A DNA stretch of 64,000 nucleotides from Chelatococcus sambhunathii (GTDB taxonomy: Bacteria > Pseudomonadota > Alphaproteobacteria > Rhizobiales > Beijerinckiaceae), in NCBI RefSeq assembly GCF_001418005.1, contig NZ_LIOL01000006.1:124001-188000 (forward strand), given 5' to 3'. Every line of letters begins with the position of its first letter. The stretch's first letter is position 1. The translations under genes and the position numbers were made by a program. Positions 25,087 through 34,853 of the stretch are shown one piece after another. The notes under the pieces were generated by a model that ran no database searches, was not told the DNA's origin, and was given only the letters and a program-made list of their open reading frames with translations.

Positions 25087-26406
25087 TCACTCCTCCCGGA
25101 AGGCGCGCGCCAGCTGGTCCGCCAGCGGTTTCAGCATGTAGGAGAGAGCCGAGCGCGAGCCGGTGCGGATATGGACCTCGACCGGCATGCCCGGGACGAG
25201 CCTGAGACCGCGCAGGCGGGCGAGTTCATCCGGCGCGATGTGGATCCGGACCTTGTAGAACGCTTCACCCGTCGCCGCGACCGTGAGGAGGTCGGGCGCA
25301 ACACTGGTGACGATGCCGGCGAGTTCGGGTGTGGTGCGCTGGCTGAAGGCCGAGAAGCGCACCACGGCCATCTGGTCCGGCGTCACCTGGTCGATGTCGC
25401 CCGGCGAGACCCGGGCCTCGACGACGAGTTCGTCGCTGCGCGGGACGATAAGCATCATAACCTGCCCCGCGCTGACAACCCCGCCAACCGTGTGTACATC
25501 GAGCTGATGGACGATGCCGTCCTGCGGGGCGCGGATGTCGATCCGCGCGAGCTGATCCTGCGCTGCCGTCCTGCGTTCGACATATTCGCCGATTCGGGCC
25601 TCGTAGTCCCGCAGCTCCTGCATCACTTCGGTCCGGCGGTTCTGGTCGAGCTGGATGATCTGCAGTTCCGTCTCGGCGATGCGCCCCCGGACCTGGGCGA
25701 TGGCGGCGACGATCTGGCCACGCTCGCCGCCGAGGCGCGCGGCCTCCCGCTGCAGATGCTTGAGCCGGTTGATCTGGACGAGGTTACGCTCGAACAGCGC
25801 CAGCACACCGGCGAGTTCATCCTCGATCAGTGCGATCTCCCGGCCCTTTGCCGTCTGCTGGGCATCGAGGCCATCGATCTCGCGCCGCGACTGCAAGATG
25901 CGCTCGCGCAGCTGCGCTTTCTGACCCTCCATCGCCATCCGTCGGGCCCTGAAGAGGCGGCTTTCGCCATCGATGACCGCAGCGGCCTCGTCGTCCGTGC
26001 CGGCCCTGGCGACAAGGCCGGCGGGGAAGACGATCTCCGACAGGCCGTCACGCTCGGCGATGAGCCGTGCGACGCGGCCGGCCGCCTGGTCGAGCTGCTT
26101 GGAGACGAGTTGCAGACTGGCCCTGGCAAGGGTGGCATCGAGCCGCGCCAAGACGTCGCCAGCCCGCACCACGTCGCCTTCCCTGACATTGAGCTGGCCG
26201 AGGACGCCGCCGGTGGGATGCTGTACGCGCTTGACGTTGGATTCGACGACGAGGAGGCCGGGAGCGATGACGGCACCGGCCAGTTGCGCCACCGATGCCC
26301 AGCCGCCGATCGTGCCGAGCAGCAGGAAGGACATTGCGAGGCCGAGCGCCATATTGCGCCGGATCGAGCGCGCGTCGCAGCCTCCGGGTGGAAACCATGC
26401 GCTCAT
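25087..26406 (-). CDS. HlyD/PrtE-family type I secretion membrane fusion protein
   Basis: 439 residues. One membrane helix near the N-terminus (about 19-40), a barrel-sandwich/biotinyl-like segment (VKRVQHPTGGVLGQLNVREG), a long coiled-coil hairpin (about 90-280), and a second lipoyl half (IDIRAPQDGIVHQLDVHTVG) with the C-terminal beta barrel ending LVPGMPVEVHIRTGSRSAL, typical of HlyD-family adaptors. It bridges the inner-membrane ABC exporter and a TolC-like outer-membrane channel. Its ATG overlaps the stop of the ABC gene (ATGA). No outer-membrane channel or substrate gene is near. Confidence 0.93.
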   Translation of the reverse strand: MSAWFPPGGCDARSIRRNMALGLAMSFLLLGTIGGWASVAQLAGAVIAPGLLVVESNVKRVQHPTGGVLGQLNVREGDVVRAGDVLARLDATLARASLQLVSKQLDQAAGRVARLIAERDGLSEIVFPAGLVARAGTDDEAAAVIDGESRLFRARRMAMEGQKAQLRERILQSRREIDGLDAQQTAKGREIALIEDELAGVLALFERNLVQINRLKHLQREAARLGGERGQIVAAIAQVRGRIAETELQIIQLDQNRRTEVMQELRDYEARIGEYVERRTAAQDQLARIDIRAPQDGIVHQLDVHTVGGVVSAGQVMMLIVPRSDELVVEARVSPGDIDQVTPDQMAVVRFSAFSQRTTPELAGIVTSVAPDLLTVAATGEAFYKVRIHIAPDELARLRGLRLVPGMPVEVHIRTGSRSALSYMLKPLADQLARAFREE

Positions 26407-28145
26407 TGGGCACCCGCTTTGTTTTCCTCGACGACGGCCAGCGGTGCGGAGCTTCGGACGGGCCCCGATTGCCCGCGCATGCGGCGCAGCACCTCCTGGT
26501 GCGGGCCGAAGGCCTGCAGCGCTCCGTCGCGCAGGATGGCGATCAGGTCGACGCCCGCGAGCACGGCCGGGCGGTGCGCCACCACGACGACGATGCCGCC
26601 GCGGGCACGCACACCATGGATGGCTTCCGTCAGCGCCGTCTCACCTTCCGAATCGAGGTTGGAGTTGGGCTCGTCGAGGACCACGAAGAAGGGATCGCGA
26701 TAGAGCGCCCGGGCCAGCGCCAGGCGCTGGCGCTGGCCCGCCGACAACGCTTCGCCGCGCTCACCGATCTGCGTCTCATAACCGTCCGGCAGACGCAGGA
26801 TCATCTCGTGCACACCGGCCGCCATGGCCGCGGCGATCACCGCCTGGGCATCCGGCTCGTCCTCGAATCGGGCAATGTTGGCGGCGATGGTGCCGGCGAA
26901 CAGCTCCACGTCCTGGGGCAGATAGCCGATGTGGCGGCCGAGGACGGTCTCGTCCCACTGGTCAAGGGCGGCGCCGTCGAGACGCACCGTGCCCGAGGCG
27001 AGCGGCCAGACGCCGACGAGGCCCCGCGCGAGGGATGACTTGCCGGCGGCGCTTGGGCCGATGATGCAGAGCGCCTGCCCCGCCTGCAGCCCGAAGGAGA
27101 CGTTGCGAACGCTCGGCCGGCGCTGGCCCGGCACTGCGACCGAGAGTTGCTCGACGGCAAGGCTGGCGACGGGCGCCGGCAGGTCGAGCCGTCGCGCCGC
27201 CGGCGGTATCGCCTTGAGCAAGCTGGCGAGCCGGTGCCAGCTGTCGCGTGCGGCGACGAAGGACTTCCATTGCCCGATGACCAGTTCCACCGGCGCGAGC
27301 GCCCGGGTCGCGGCGATCGAGGCGGCGATGATGGCCCCTGCGGTCACCTCGCCGCGAATGGTCAGCCATGCGCCGAGTGCGAGAATGAGCGACTGCAGCA
27401 GGAGCCGCAGGACGCGGGAAGCGGCGCCGAGCCCGCCGACGATGTCGCCTGCCCGCCGCTGCTCGGCGAGAAAGGCCTGATTGAGGCCCAGCCAGCGCGC
27501 CGTGAGCCGTTCTCCAAAGCCCATGGCGCGCAGCACCTCGGCATTGCGGCGACCGGCGAGGCCGAGGTTGATACGTTGCACATTCTGCACAGCCAGCACG
27601 CGCTGGGGCCGGCGCGAGAGGATCTCGGCCGCCACGGTCAGGCCGACGAGCACCAAGGCACCCGCAGTCGCGAGGAGACCGAGGAAGGGATGCAGAACAA
27701 AGACGAAGAGCATGTAGAGCGGCATCCACGGCAAGTCGAAGAAGGCCGAGAGGCCGGGCCCTGCTACGAAACTGCGCAGCGTGTCGAGGTCGCGCACCGG
27801 GGTGAGACCGTCGTCCTGAAGCGCACTCCTGAGCGGCAGCGCCAGCACGCAGCGGAAGACGCGGGGAGCGAGTTCGGCGTGAAGGTGGCTGGCGATCCGC
27901 CCCAGCACCCGGCTGCGCACCGCCTCGAGCCCCCCCTGGAAGCCGAAGAGGAGCACGACGAGTACGCACAATGCGGCCAGGGTCGGCTCGCTGCGGCTCG
28001 ACAGCACCCGGTCGTAGACCTGCAGCATGAAAATGGAGCCGGACAGCGCGAGGCAATTGATCACGCCAGAGATGAGGGCAAGACCTCCGAAAACCCAACG
28101 CAGTCGCCGAAATGCAGTCGCCAGTTCGCTGCGCGGCTCACTCAT
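26403..28145 (-). CDS. Type I secretion ABC permease/ATPase (PrtD/HlyB family)
   Basis: 580 residues: six-helix membrane domain (20-300) fused to an ATPase domain with Walker A GPSAAGKSS (363-371), signature LSAGQRQRLALARALY (467-482) and Walker B FFVVLDEPNSNLD (486-498). There is no N-terminal C39 peptidase domain, as in PrtD-type exporters of RTX proteins and proteases. It is first in a two-gene operon with the fusion protein. The secreted substrate is not encoded in the window. Confidence 0.93.
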   Translation of the reverse strand: MSEPRSELATAFRRLRWVFGGLALISGVINCLALSGSIFMLQVYDRVLSSRSEPTLAALCVLVVLLFGFQGGLEAVRSRVLGRIASHLHAELAPRVFRCVLALPLRSALQDDGLTPVRDLDTLRSFVAGPGLSAFFDLPWMPLYMLFVFVLHPFLGLLATAGALVLVGLTVAAEILSRRPQRVLAVQNVQRINLGLAGRRNAEVLRAMGFGERLTARWLGLNQAFLAEQRRAGDIVGGLGAASRVLRLLLQSLILALGAWLTIRGEVTAGAIIAASIAATRALAPVELVIGQWKSFVAARDSWHRLASLLKAIPPAARRLDLPAPVASLAVEQLSVAVPGQRRPSVRNVSFGLQAGQALCIIGPSAAGKSSLARGLVGVWPLASGTVRLDGAALDQWDETVLGRHIGYLPQDVELFAGTIAANIARFEDEPDAQAVIAAAMAAGVHEMILRLPDGYETQIGERGEALSAGQRQRLALARALYRDPFFVVLDEPNSNLDSEGETALTEAIHGVRARGGIVVVVAHRPAVLAGVDLIAILRDGALQAFGPHQEVLRRMRGQSGPVRSSAPLAVVEENKAGAQ

Positions 28146-28526
28146 CGGCTCGCGTCCCTAGGACAGTCCGCCGCAGCGGACGACATCAGGCGGATGCGGC
28201 GATCGCGCAGCCGCCAGGTGCGGAGCCGGGGGGCGGCGTGCTGCGGCACACCGTGGGGGAAGGTGGAAGGACCGCCGCCCCCCGGCCCGAAGCGCCCCTG
28301 ACCGGAAGCGCCCGCACAATCTGTATACGCGTCCGTCTTTACTGGATAAATAAGAAGCGCCGGAGCGCCACATCAATTGCGCTGAAAGCAAAATATCGAT
28401 TGAATATTATTGATGAAGCTTGCGACGACTGAAAGATTGCTATTGATATGACAGACGATGGCATGCAGATATCTCAGGCCCTATGGCAGGAAGAGGCACG
28501 ATCGCCACGCGGACAGCGAATCACGC
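28146..28526. other. Non-coding stretch upstream of the type I secretion operon, AT-rich in part
   Basis: 381 bp with no gene I can support. The part at about 28310-28470 is clearly richer in A and T than the surroundings (for example tactggataaataag and aaaatatcgattgaatatt). It probably carries the promoter of the secretion operon, which reads leftward from 28145. I saw only a weak TTGATG-17-TTATTT match on the minus strand, near 28345-28375, and no clear terminator for the pseudouridine synthase gene. Confidence 0.5.
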
Positions 28527-29264
28527 TCAGCGCCCGGCTGTCGCATGCGCGGGCGTTGCCTCGCACCAACCGGTCGCGTCGAGGGCGGCGCGCATGTGCG
28601 GCGGCGCGGGGGCTGCGACCCGCACCGCCTCGCGGCTGGGATAGAGCGGGATGGCGAGCGCGGCGGCATGCAAGTGCAGCCCCGGCCCGCCTCTGCGCGG
28701 GGCATGGCCGTAGATGGTGTCGCCGAGGATAGGGAAGCCCGCCGCGGCGCAATGGACACGCAGCTGATGGGTGCGGCCGGTCACCGGCATCAGGGCGAGC
28801 CAGCTGACGCCCTCCCCGCGCCCGAGGACGCGCCAGCGCGTCAGCGCCGGCTGGCCGGCAGCATCCACCTTCATCCACCAGCCCCGCGCGGGATCGCGCG
28901 GGGCGAGCGGCATGTCGATCTCGCCCTCCTCGTCGCCCGGCCCGCCCTCGACGATGGCCCAGTAGGTCTTCTCGACCTTGCCCGACTGGAACAGGCGTCC
29001 CAGCTTGTCGAGCGCCTTGCGATGGCGGCCGAGCACGAGGCAGCCGGAGGTGTCGCGGTCGAGCCGGTGGGCGAGCTCGGGCCGCCGCGGCAGGCCGAAG
29101 CGCAATGCGTCGAGATGGTCGCTCAGCGTCTCGTCGCTCGTCGCCGTGCCGCTGCGCGGGCCGGGATGAACGGGCATGCCCGCCGGCTTGTCGATCACCA
29201 GCATCAGCGCGTCGCGATAGAGGAGGCGCGACACTATATCGAACGGCAACTCTTTCTCGTTCAT
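28527..29264 (-). CDS. RluA-family pseudouridine synthase
   Basis: 245 residues from ATG 29264. Isomerises uridine to pseudouridine in rRNA or tRNA. The catalytic motif HRLDRDTSG with D69 is intact, and VTGRTHQLRVHCAAAGFPILGDTIYG is the usual RluA C-terminal block. There is no N-terminal S4 domain and the protein is short, resembling RluA or TruC-type members; the target site cannot be named. It is divergent from ftsY with 57 bp between them. Confidence 0.92.
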   Translation of the reverse strand: MNEKELPFDIVSRLLYRDALMLVIDKPAGMPVHPGPRSGTATSDETLSDHLDALRFGLPRRPELAHRLDRDTSGCLVLGRHRKALDKLGRLFQSGKVEKTYWAIVEGGPGDEEGEIDMPLAPRDPARGWWMKVDAAGQPALTRWRVLGRGEGVSWLALMPVTGRTHQLRVHCAAAGFPILGDTIYGHAPRRGGPGLHLHAAALAIPLYPSREAVRVAAPAPPHMRAALDATGWCEATPAHATAGR

Positions 29265-29321
29265 GCGCTTCGGGCTATCGAGGGGGCAGGCCGAGGGCAA
29301 GGGAAAAGAACGCGAGGACCG

Positions 29322-30431
29322 ATGAGCGACGGCGACAAGGACAAGCGCGGGATGCTGGCCCGGCTCTTCCGGCGCGGCGAGACCGCCCAGCCGGAGCCGC
29401 AGGCGCCGCCTTCCGAAGCCGAGGCGCCGCAGCCGCCATCACCGCCGCAGGAGGCCCCGCCCCAGGCAGTGCCCCAAACGTCGCCCGAGGCCACTCCCCA
29501 GCCCGCGCCCCGGCGCAGCTGGTGGCAGCGGCTGAAGGAGGGGCTGGCGCGCACCTCGTCCTCGCTCGGCCTCGGCATCACCGAGCTCTTCTCCAAGCGC
29601 CGCCTCGACGCCGCGACCATCGACGACCTCGAGGACATCCTGATCCAGGCCGACCTCGGCATCGAGACAGCGGCGCGCATCACCCGCTCGATCGCCGAGG
29701 GGCGCTACGACAAGGCCATCGACCCCGAGGAGGTCAAGGCCGTGCTGGCGCGCGAGGTGGAGGCGGTGCTCGCCCCCGTGGCGCATCCGCTTGCCGTCGA
29801 CGCCGGCAGGAAGCCCTTCGTCATCCTCATGGTGGGGGTCAACGGCTCGGGCAAGACGACCACTATCGGCAAGCTCGCGGCGAAGTTCCGCGCCGAGGGG
29901 CGCAAGGTCATGCTGGCGGCGGGCGACACCTTCCGCGCCGCGGCCATCGAACAGCTCAAGGTGTGGGGCGAGCGCACCGGCGCGGCTGTGATCGCACGCG
30001 AGCAGGGGGCGGACGCGGCCGGTCTCGCCTTCGACGCCCTCAGCGAGGCGCGCGCGAGCGGCACGGACGTCGTGCTCGTCGACACCGCCGGGCGGCTGCA
30101 GAACAAGGCCAGCCTCATGGCCGAACTCGAGAAGGTGGTGCGGGTGATGAAGAAACTCGACGAGACGGCGCCGCACGCGGTGCTCCTCGTGCTCGACGCC
30201 ACGACCGGCCAGAACGCGGTGAACCAGGTCGAGATCTTCGGCAAGACGGCCGGCGTCACGGGTCTCGTCATGACCAAGCTCGACGGCACGGCGCGCGGCG
30301 GCATCCTCGTCTCCATCGCCGCCAAATTCGGCCTGCCCGTGCATTTCATCGGCGTCGGCGAGGGCGTCGAGGACCTCGAACCCTTCACGGCACGCGATTT
30401 CGCCCGCGCCATCGCCGGATTGGAAGCATAA
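29322..30431 (+). CDS. ftsY: Signal recognition particle receptor FtsY
   Basis: 369 residues from ATG 29322. Residues 20-65 form a Pro/Glu/Ala-rich acidic A domain, then the helical N domain (68-155), then the SRP GTPase G domain: GVNGSGKTT (172-180), DTFRAAA (202-208), DTAGR (254-258) and TKLDG (318-322). It docks ribosome-SRP complexes at the membrane for co-translational insertion. yciB starts 4 bp after its stop, so the two are co-transcribed. Confidence 0.97.
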   Translation: MSDGDKDKRGMLARLFRRGETAQPEPQAPPSEAEAPQPPSPPQEAPPQAVPQTSPEATPQPAPRRSWWQRLKEGLARTSSSLGLGITELFSKRRLDAATIDDLEDILIQADLGIETAARITRSIAEGRYDKAIDPEEVKAVLAREVEAVLAPVAHPLAVDAGRKPFVILMVGVNGSGKTTTIGKLAAKFRAEGRKVMLAAGDTFRAAAIEQLKVWGERTGAAVIAREQGADAAGLAFDALSEARASGTDVVLVDTAGRLQNKASLMAELEKVVRVMKKLDETAPHAVLLVLDATTGQNAVNQVEIFGKTAGVTGLVMTKLDGTARGGILVSIAAKFGLPVHFIGVGEGVEDLEPFTARDFARAIAGLEA

Positions 30432-30435
30432 GAGC

Positions 30436-31098
30436 ATGTCGAAGGAACTTGTGGAAAGCGACCCGAAGGGCCAGCACCTGCCGCCGCTCATCAAGCTCGC
30501 GCTGGAGCTTGGGCCGCTCGGACTGTTCTTCCTCGCCAACACCCGCCCGGGGCTGTTCGCGCCGCTCATGCAGCCGCTCGTGCCGGCCTCGATCCTGGCA
30601 GGCGGCCAGGCCGGCATCTTCACGGCGACGGCGGTGTTCATGCTCGCGACACTGGTGGCGCTCGCCATCCATTACCGGCTCGTCGGCAAGCTGCCGATCA
30701 TGCCGCTCGTCTCCGGCATCGTCGTCCTCGTTTTCGGTACGCTGACGCTCGTCCTGCACGACGAGTTGTTCATCAAGCTCAAGCCCACCATCGTCAACGC
30801 GCTGTTTGGCTCGGTCCTGCTCGGCGGGCTTCTGTTCGGCAAGTCGCTGCTCGGCTTCGTGCTCGACAGCGTCTTCGAGCTCGACGCCGAAGGCTGGCGC
30901 AAGCTGACCCTGCGCTGGGGCCTGTTCTTCTTCTTTCTCGCGCTGCTGAACGAGGTCGTCTGGCGCACGCAGACGACGGACTTCTGGGTGAACTTCAAGG
31001 TCTTCGGCGTGATGCCCATCACGCTTGCCTTCGCGCTCGCGCAAACGCCGCTCATCATGCGCCACAGTCCGGCGACGGACGAGGGCACCAAGTCCTGA
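30436..31098 (+). CDS. yciB: Inner membrane-spanning protein YciB / septation protein A
   Basis: 220 residues with five to six hydrophobic helices and the family motifs [40 protein letters not shown] and [20 protein letters not shown]. The IspA/YciB family is needed for normal division or envelope synthesis in some bacteria, although its biochemical role is unsettled. Directly downstream of ftsY; the two genes are neighbours in many alphaproteobacteria. Confidence 0.93.
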   Translation: MSKELVESDPKGQHLPPLIKLALELGPLGLFFLANTRPGLFAPLMQPLVPASILAGGQAGIFTATAVFMLATLVALAIHYRLVGKLPIMPLVSGIVVLVFGTLTLVLHDELFIKLKPTIVNALFGSVLLGGLLFGKSLLGFVLDSVFELDAEGWRKLTLRWGLFFFFLALLNEVVWRTQTTDFWVNFKVFGVMPITLAFALAQTPLIMRHSPATDEGTKS

Positions 31099-31107
31099 GC
31101 CACAGGC

Positions 31108-32433
31108 TCAAACGGCGTCATTCTCCAGCGTGTAGATCGGCATCGCCTCGTTGCGCCCGCGCAGGGTCTGCGTTCCAAGGCTTCGCCAATGCGAGCCGGC
31201 GCGCTCAGGATCCTCGCCCGCCGCCCTGAGGACGTCGCCCGAGGCGACCAGCGGTACCTCGAGGGCCTTAGTCGCGTCCTCGAGTCGGGCCGCGACGTTG
31301 ACGGCATCGCCCATGACGGTGAATTCGAGGCGCTGCTCGTCGCCGATGGCGCCGACGAAGGCCGTGCCGAAGTGAACGCCGATGCCCACCGCTACCGGCA
31401 CGGCACCGGTTGCCTTGCGCAGCCCGTTCCACTCGTCGACCGAGGCAAGCATCGAGCGGCAGAAGGCAAGCGCCCGGGCCGCATCGTCGCCGCTCGTCTG
31501 CGGCAGACCGAAGATGATGAAGGCGCCGTCGCCGATGAACTTGTCGATGACACCGCCGTGCTGGCGCGCCGCCCGCGTGACGCGGGCGCGGAAGGCGCCG
31601 ATGAAGCCGGTGAGTGCCGCTGGGCTCATCGCCTCGCCCATGGCGGTCGAGCCGCGGATGTCGATGAAGACGAGCGCCACTTCGGCGCGGCGTCCTATCC
31701 GCAGGTCCTCGATGTTGTCGCTCGACAGCACGGGCAGAAGCTCGGCGGGGAGATAGCGCGCGAGATTCAGCCGGCGTGTCGTCTCGGCCACCGCCCGGTT
31801 GAGCAGGCGCCGGCCGCGCACGGCGCCAAGCACGAGCACCGCCCCGCCGAGCGCGAGCATCGCGGCACGGGCCGTGTTCGCCGGTACGGAATAGAACATC
31901 TCCGCATCGCGCAGGAAGGTCTCCGGAGCGAGGTTCGAGCCCCATCCCCCCAAGCAGGCGACCAGTGCCAAACCGACGAGGGTCAGGCACAGGGCATAGA
32001 GCTGCACCCAGGGACGGATGCGCAGGGCACTGACCGCAAGCAGCAGCGGAAACACTCCGACCACCGGAAACATGCTCATGAACGCGACGGGCAGGCGCAG
32101 GTCGCGCAGGTCGGCGAGAAGGCTGCCGGTGAGGACGGCGATGTCGACCGTCACCGTCACATAGGCCATCCATGGCCGCCAGCGGCCGAACTTCACGAGC
32201 AGATAGACCGCAAGGCCCGCGAAGAAGAGGAGGCCAAGCGTCGCCCGCGCCTGGTTGCGCGCCTCCGTAAGATCGAGCAGCGAGATGTCGTTGCTGCGCT
32301 TGAGGACAACCTCCACGGTCACGAGGAGCGCGACCGCGATGGCCATACGCACCACGCTCGCTGCCCGTTCGGCCGACAGGTCGGCCTCTAGCAGCAGGCG
32401 CTCGCTGCCATTCGCCGGAAGGGCTGGCGCCAT
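31108..32433 (-). CDS. Membrane-bound class III adenylate/guanylate cyclase
   Basis: 441 residues from ATG 32433 (gggggatcg upstream). The N-terminal half holds about six hydrophobic helices (30-205) and the C-terminal half a class III cyclase catalytic domain: metal ligands D258 (VFIDIRGSTAMGE) and D302 (DKFIGDGAFIIFG), with the late VMGDAVNVAARLE transition-state segment. Such proteins make cAMP, more rarely cGMP, from NTP. The sensor signal is unknown. It starts 8 bp downstream of ccmG and may be read through from the ccm operon. Confidence 0.9.
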   Translation of the reverse strand: MAPALPANGSERLLLEADLSAERAASVVRMAIAVALLVTVEVVLKRSNDISLLDLTEARNQARATLGLLFFAGLAVYLLVKFGRWRPWMAYVTVTVDIAVLTGSLLADLRDLRLPVAFMSMFPVVGVFPLLLAVSALRIRPWVQLYALCLTLVGLALVACLGGWGSNLAPETFLRDAEMFYSVPANTARAAMLALGGAVLVLGAVRGRRLLNRAVAETTRRLNLARYLPAELLPVLSSDNIEDLRIGRRAEVALVFIDIRGSTAMGEAMSPAALTGFIGAFRARVTRAARQHGGVIDKFIGDGAFIIFGLPQTSGDDAARALAFCRSMLASVDEWNGLRKATGAVPVAVGIGVHFGTAFVGAIGDEQRLEFTVMGDAVNVAARLEDATKALEVPLVASGDVLRAAGEDPERAGSHWRSLGTQTLRGRNEAMPIYTLENDAV

Positions 32434-32441
32434 CGATCCCC

Positions 32442-33062
32442 CTAGCGTTGCTGCGCCGCTCTCAGTGCCGGCAGGAAAGTGCCGTTCAGGCTGTCCGGCG
32501 TCAACGGGCCGATGTGCTTGTGCCTGATGGTGCCGTCGGGCCCGACGATGAAGGTCTCGGGCACGCCGTAGACTCCCCAATCGATGGCGGCGCGGCCGCT
32601 CTCGTCAATACCGACCGCGCCAAAGGGATTGCCGAGGGCGCCAAGGAAGCGGCGGGCGTTCTCGGGATTGTCCTTGTAGTTGAGACCGAGGAGGCGCACG
32701 CCCGGCTGGGCCGCGAGCTCCATCAGCAGGGGATGCTCCTGCCGGCAGGGCGCGCACCAGGAGGCCCAGACGTTGACGATGGTGACCTCGCCCCGCTTCA
32801 GGTCCGCATCGGAGAAGCCCGGGACCGGCGCACCGCCCGGCCCCGACAGTCCTTCGAGCGGCGGCAGGGCGAAGGCCGGCACGGGACGGCCGATGAGCGC
32901 CGAGGGAACGCGTGAGGGATCGCCCGCGAAGAGCCGCACGAGAAAGAGCGCGGCAAGCAACAGGAAGATTCCGAGCGGGAGGAGAAGGATGAGCCGGCGA
33001 CGGCGCATCTCGGGCGAACCCGCATCGTCATCTGCCGCGAGGCCGTTCTGCTGCTGACTCAT
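32442..33062 (-). CDS. ccmG: Thiol:disulfide interchange protein CcmG/DsbE
   Basis: 206 residues. An N-terminal membrane anchor (about 22-45) is followed by a periplasmic thioredoxin-fold domain with the CxxC C103-C106 in NVWASWCAPCRQEH and the cis-Pro region GVYGVPETFIV. It keeps apocytochrome c haem-binding cysteines reduced. Its ATG overlaps the ccmD stop, giving one tight ccmC-ccmD-ccmG transcript. Confidence 0.95.
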   Translation of the reverse strand: MSQQQNGLAADDDAGSPEMRRRRLILLLPLGIFLLLAALFLVRLFAGDPSRVPSALIGRPVPAFALPPLEGLSGPGGAPVPGFSDADLKRGEVTIVNVWASWCAPCRQEHPLLMELAAQPGVRLLGLNYKDNPENARRFLGALGNPFGAVGIDESGRAAIDWGVYGVPETFIVGPDGTIRHKHIGPLTPDSLNGTFLPALRAAQQR

Positions 33063-33232
33063 GGGGCGGCCTCCTGCCGTGCGGACCGGCGGCGCACGCC
33101 GCGCGCCTCGAGCTGCTTGAGCGCGCGCCGCTGAGCACGATGGTCGATAATGGCGCGCAGCACGAGCCCGCCGATGACGAGCGCAGTGAAGGCATAGCTC
33201 GCGATGATGAAGCCGGCGTGGGGATCGCTCAT
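33059..33232 (-). CDS. ccmD: Haem exporter protein CcmD
   Basis: 57 residues from ATG 33232, which overlaps the ccmC stop. It has a single helix (FIIASYAFTALVIGGLVLR) followed by a basic, Arg-rich cytoplasmic tail, the usual CcmD make-up. CcmD helps release holo-CcmE from the CcmABC complex. The family is poorly conserved, so the call rests on size, helix and position between ccmC and ccmG. Confidence 0.88.
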   Translation of the reverse strand: MSDPHAGFIIASYAFTALVIGGLVLRAIIDHRAQRRALKQLEARGVRRRSARQEAAP

Positions 33233-34005
33233 CGGGCGGCTCCCGCAGCCGTCTCGGCGCCGGCGTCGAGGCGCTCGGCCTCCATCAGCCGCAGGCTGCG
33301 CACGCGCCGGCGCAGGATCTCGTTGCGCATGCCGGCGACATGCAGGGCTATGGCGAGCACCGTGCAGCCAAGGGCCATGACGAGGAGCGGCCACAGCATC
33401 GAGGGATGAATGGTCGGCCCGTCGATGCGGAAGACGGCCGCCGGCTGGTGCAGCGTGCTCCACCAGTCCACCGAGAACTTGATGATCGGGATGTTGACCA
33501 CGCCGACGAGCGTCAGCACGGCGACGGCGCGCGCGGCGCGACCGGGATCGTCCACCGCCCGCCACAGGGCCATGATCCCGAGATACATGAGGAAGAGCAC
33601 GAGGACGGAGGTGAGCCGCGCGTCCCACACCCACCACGTGCCCCACATCGGCTTACCCCAGAGCGAGCCCGTGACAAGACAGACGAAGGTGAAGGCGGCG
33701 CCGATGGGCGCGGCGGCCTTCTGCGCGACGTCGGCGAGCGGGTGGCGCCACACGAGCGTGCCGAGCGCCGAGGCGCTCATCATCACGTACATGAACAGGC
33801 CGAGCCAGGCGGCCGGCACGTGGATGAACATGATGCGCACCGTCTCGCCCTGCTGGTAGTCCGGCGGCGCGACGAAGAACGACAGGTAGAGCCCGACCCC
33901 GAGCAGCGCGGACGCGAGCGCGGCGAGCCACGGCAGCAGCCTGTCGGCGAGGCCGAGAAAGCGCGTCGGATTGGCGAGGTTCCAGAGGCTCGAGAGGCGC
34001 GGCAC
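33229..34005 (-). CDS. ccmC: Haem exporter permease / haem-handling protein CcmC
   Basis: 258 residues from GTG 34005. It has six membrane helices and the tryptophan-rich haem-handling motif WGKPMWGTWWVWDARLTS, with conserved His in IMFIHVPAAWLG and in HPSMLWPL. CcmC loads haem on CcmE for cytochrome c maturation. It follows ccmB by 79 bp and overlaps ccmD by 4 bp. Confidence 0.96.
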   Translation of the reverse strand: MPRLSSLWNLANPTRFLGLADRLLPWLAALASALLGVGLYLSFFVAPPDYQQGETVRIMFIHVPAAWLGLFMYVMMSASALGTLVWRHPLADVAQKAAAPIGAAFTFVCLVTGSLWGKPMWGTWWVWDARLTSVLVLFLMYLGIMALWRAVDDPGRAARAVAVLTLVGVVNIPIIKFSVDWWSTLHQPAAVFRIDGPTIHPSMLWPLLVMALGCTVLAIALHVAGMRNEILRRRVRSLRLMEAERLDAGAETAAGAAR

Positions 34006-34084
34006 GCGGTCGTTCGTTCCAGGTTTCGAGGAATCTTGGGCCTGATCTAACGTCGCGCGATCGTGGCTGCAATTGGGCGCTTCG

Positions 34085-34753
34085 TCACGCGCTTTGCCGC
34101 AGGGCGGCGGCGGCGGCGAAGGTGCCGATCACGATCGCGACAAGAGACAAGGCCGCAAGGATCAGGAAGGGGGTGAGGAAGGCGATGGTGCCAGCCGTCG
34201 CGGCGCTGGCGGCGGAGACGCCGAAGATGAGGGTGGGCACCATCAGCGGCATGACCAGGATGGCGAGCAGCAGCCCGCCGCGCCCGAGCGAGGCCGTGAG
34301 CGCCGCGCCGACGGCGCCGATGAAGGTCAGCGCCGGCGTGCCGACGACGAGCGTCGCCGCGACGGAAAGCATCGCCCCGGGCGTCAGCGCCAGCAGCAGG
34401 CCGAAGAGGGGCGCGCAGAGCGCGAGCGGCAGGCCGGTGGTCAGCCAGTGCGCCACGCCCTTCGCCGCCACCAGCACCTCGAGCGGCGTATCGCTCGACA
34501 GGATGAGATCGATGGCGCCATCCTCGACGTCGGTTTGGAACAGCCGGTCGAGCCCGATGAGCGTCGCAAGCACGGCCGAGAACCACAGGAGGGCCGGGCC
34601 GATGCGGGCAAGGAGATTGAGGTCCGGCCCGAGCGCGAAGGGCACCACGGCGACGAGCATCAGGAAGAAGACGAGCCCCATGGCGCCGCTGCCGCCGACA
34701 CGGGCCGCCAGCCTTAGGTCCCTCAGGACGAGAGCGAGGAAGGCGCGGGTCAT
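34085..34753 (-). CDS. ccmB: Haem exporter permease CcmB
   Basis: 222 residues, about six hydrophobic helices. The segment DRLFQTDVEDGAIDLILSSD and the following TPLEVLVAAKGVAHWL are the conserved CcmB core. With CcmA it forms the ABC part of the system that drives release of haem-loaded CcmE. It starts 100 bp after the ccmA stop; nothing else was seen in that gap. Confidence 0.95.
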   Translation of the reverse strand: MTRAFLALVLRDLRLAARVGGSGAMGLVFFLMLVAVVPFALGPDLNLLARIGPALLWFSAVLATLIGLDRLFQTDVEDGAIDLILSSDTPLEVLVAAKGVAHWLTTGLPLALCAPLFGLLLALTPGAMLSVAATLVVGTPALTFIGAVGAALTASLGRGGLLLAILVMPLMVPTLIFGVSAASAATAGTIAFLTPFLILAALSLVAIVIGTFAAAAALRQSA

Positions 34754-34853
34754 GTCAGGGCGCTTGGTTTTTTAGGAAGGCGGCATGGTCCAGCCCCTCC
34801 CCCTTGCGCGGAGGAGAGAGGCGCGCCTGGCCGAAAGACCGTGTTCTCCATCC

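Noticed and set aside
25171-26703. 510-codon plus-strand frame opposite the type I secretion genes
   Set aside because: Antisense shadow of the HlyD-type protein; composition unlike a protein.
28458-29321. Upstream extension of ftsY by nearly 290 codons in the same frame
   Set aside because: It is antisense to the RluA-type pseudouridine synthase; FtsY starts at ATG 29322 with its A domain.
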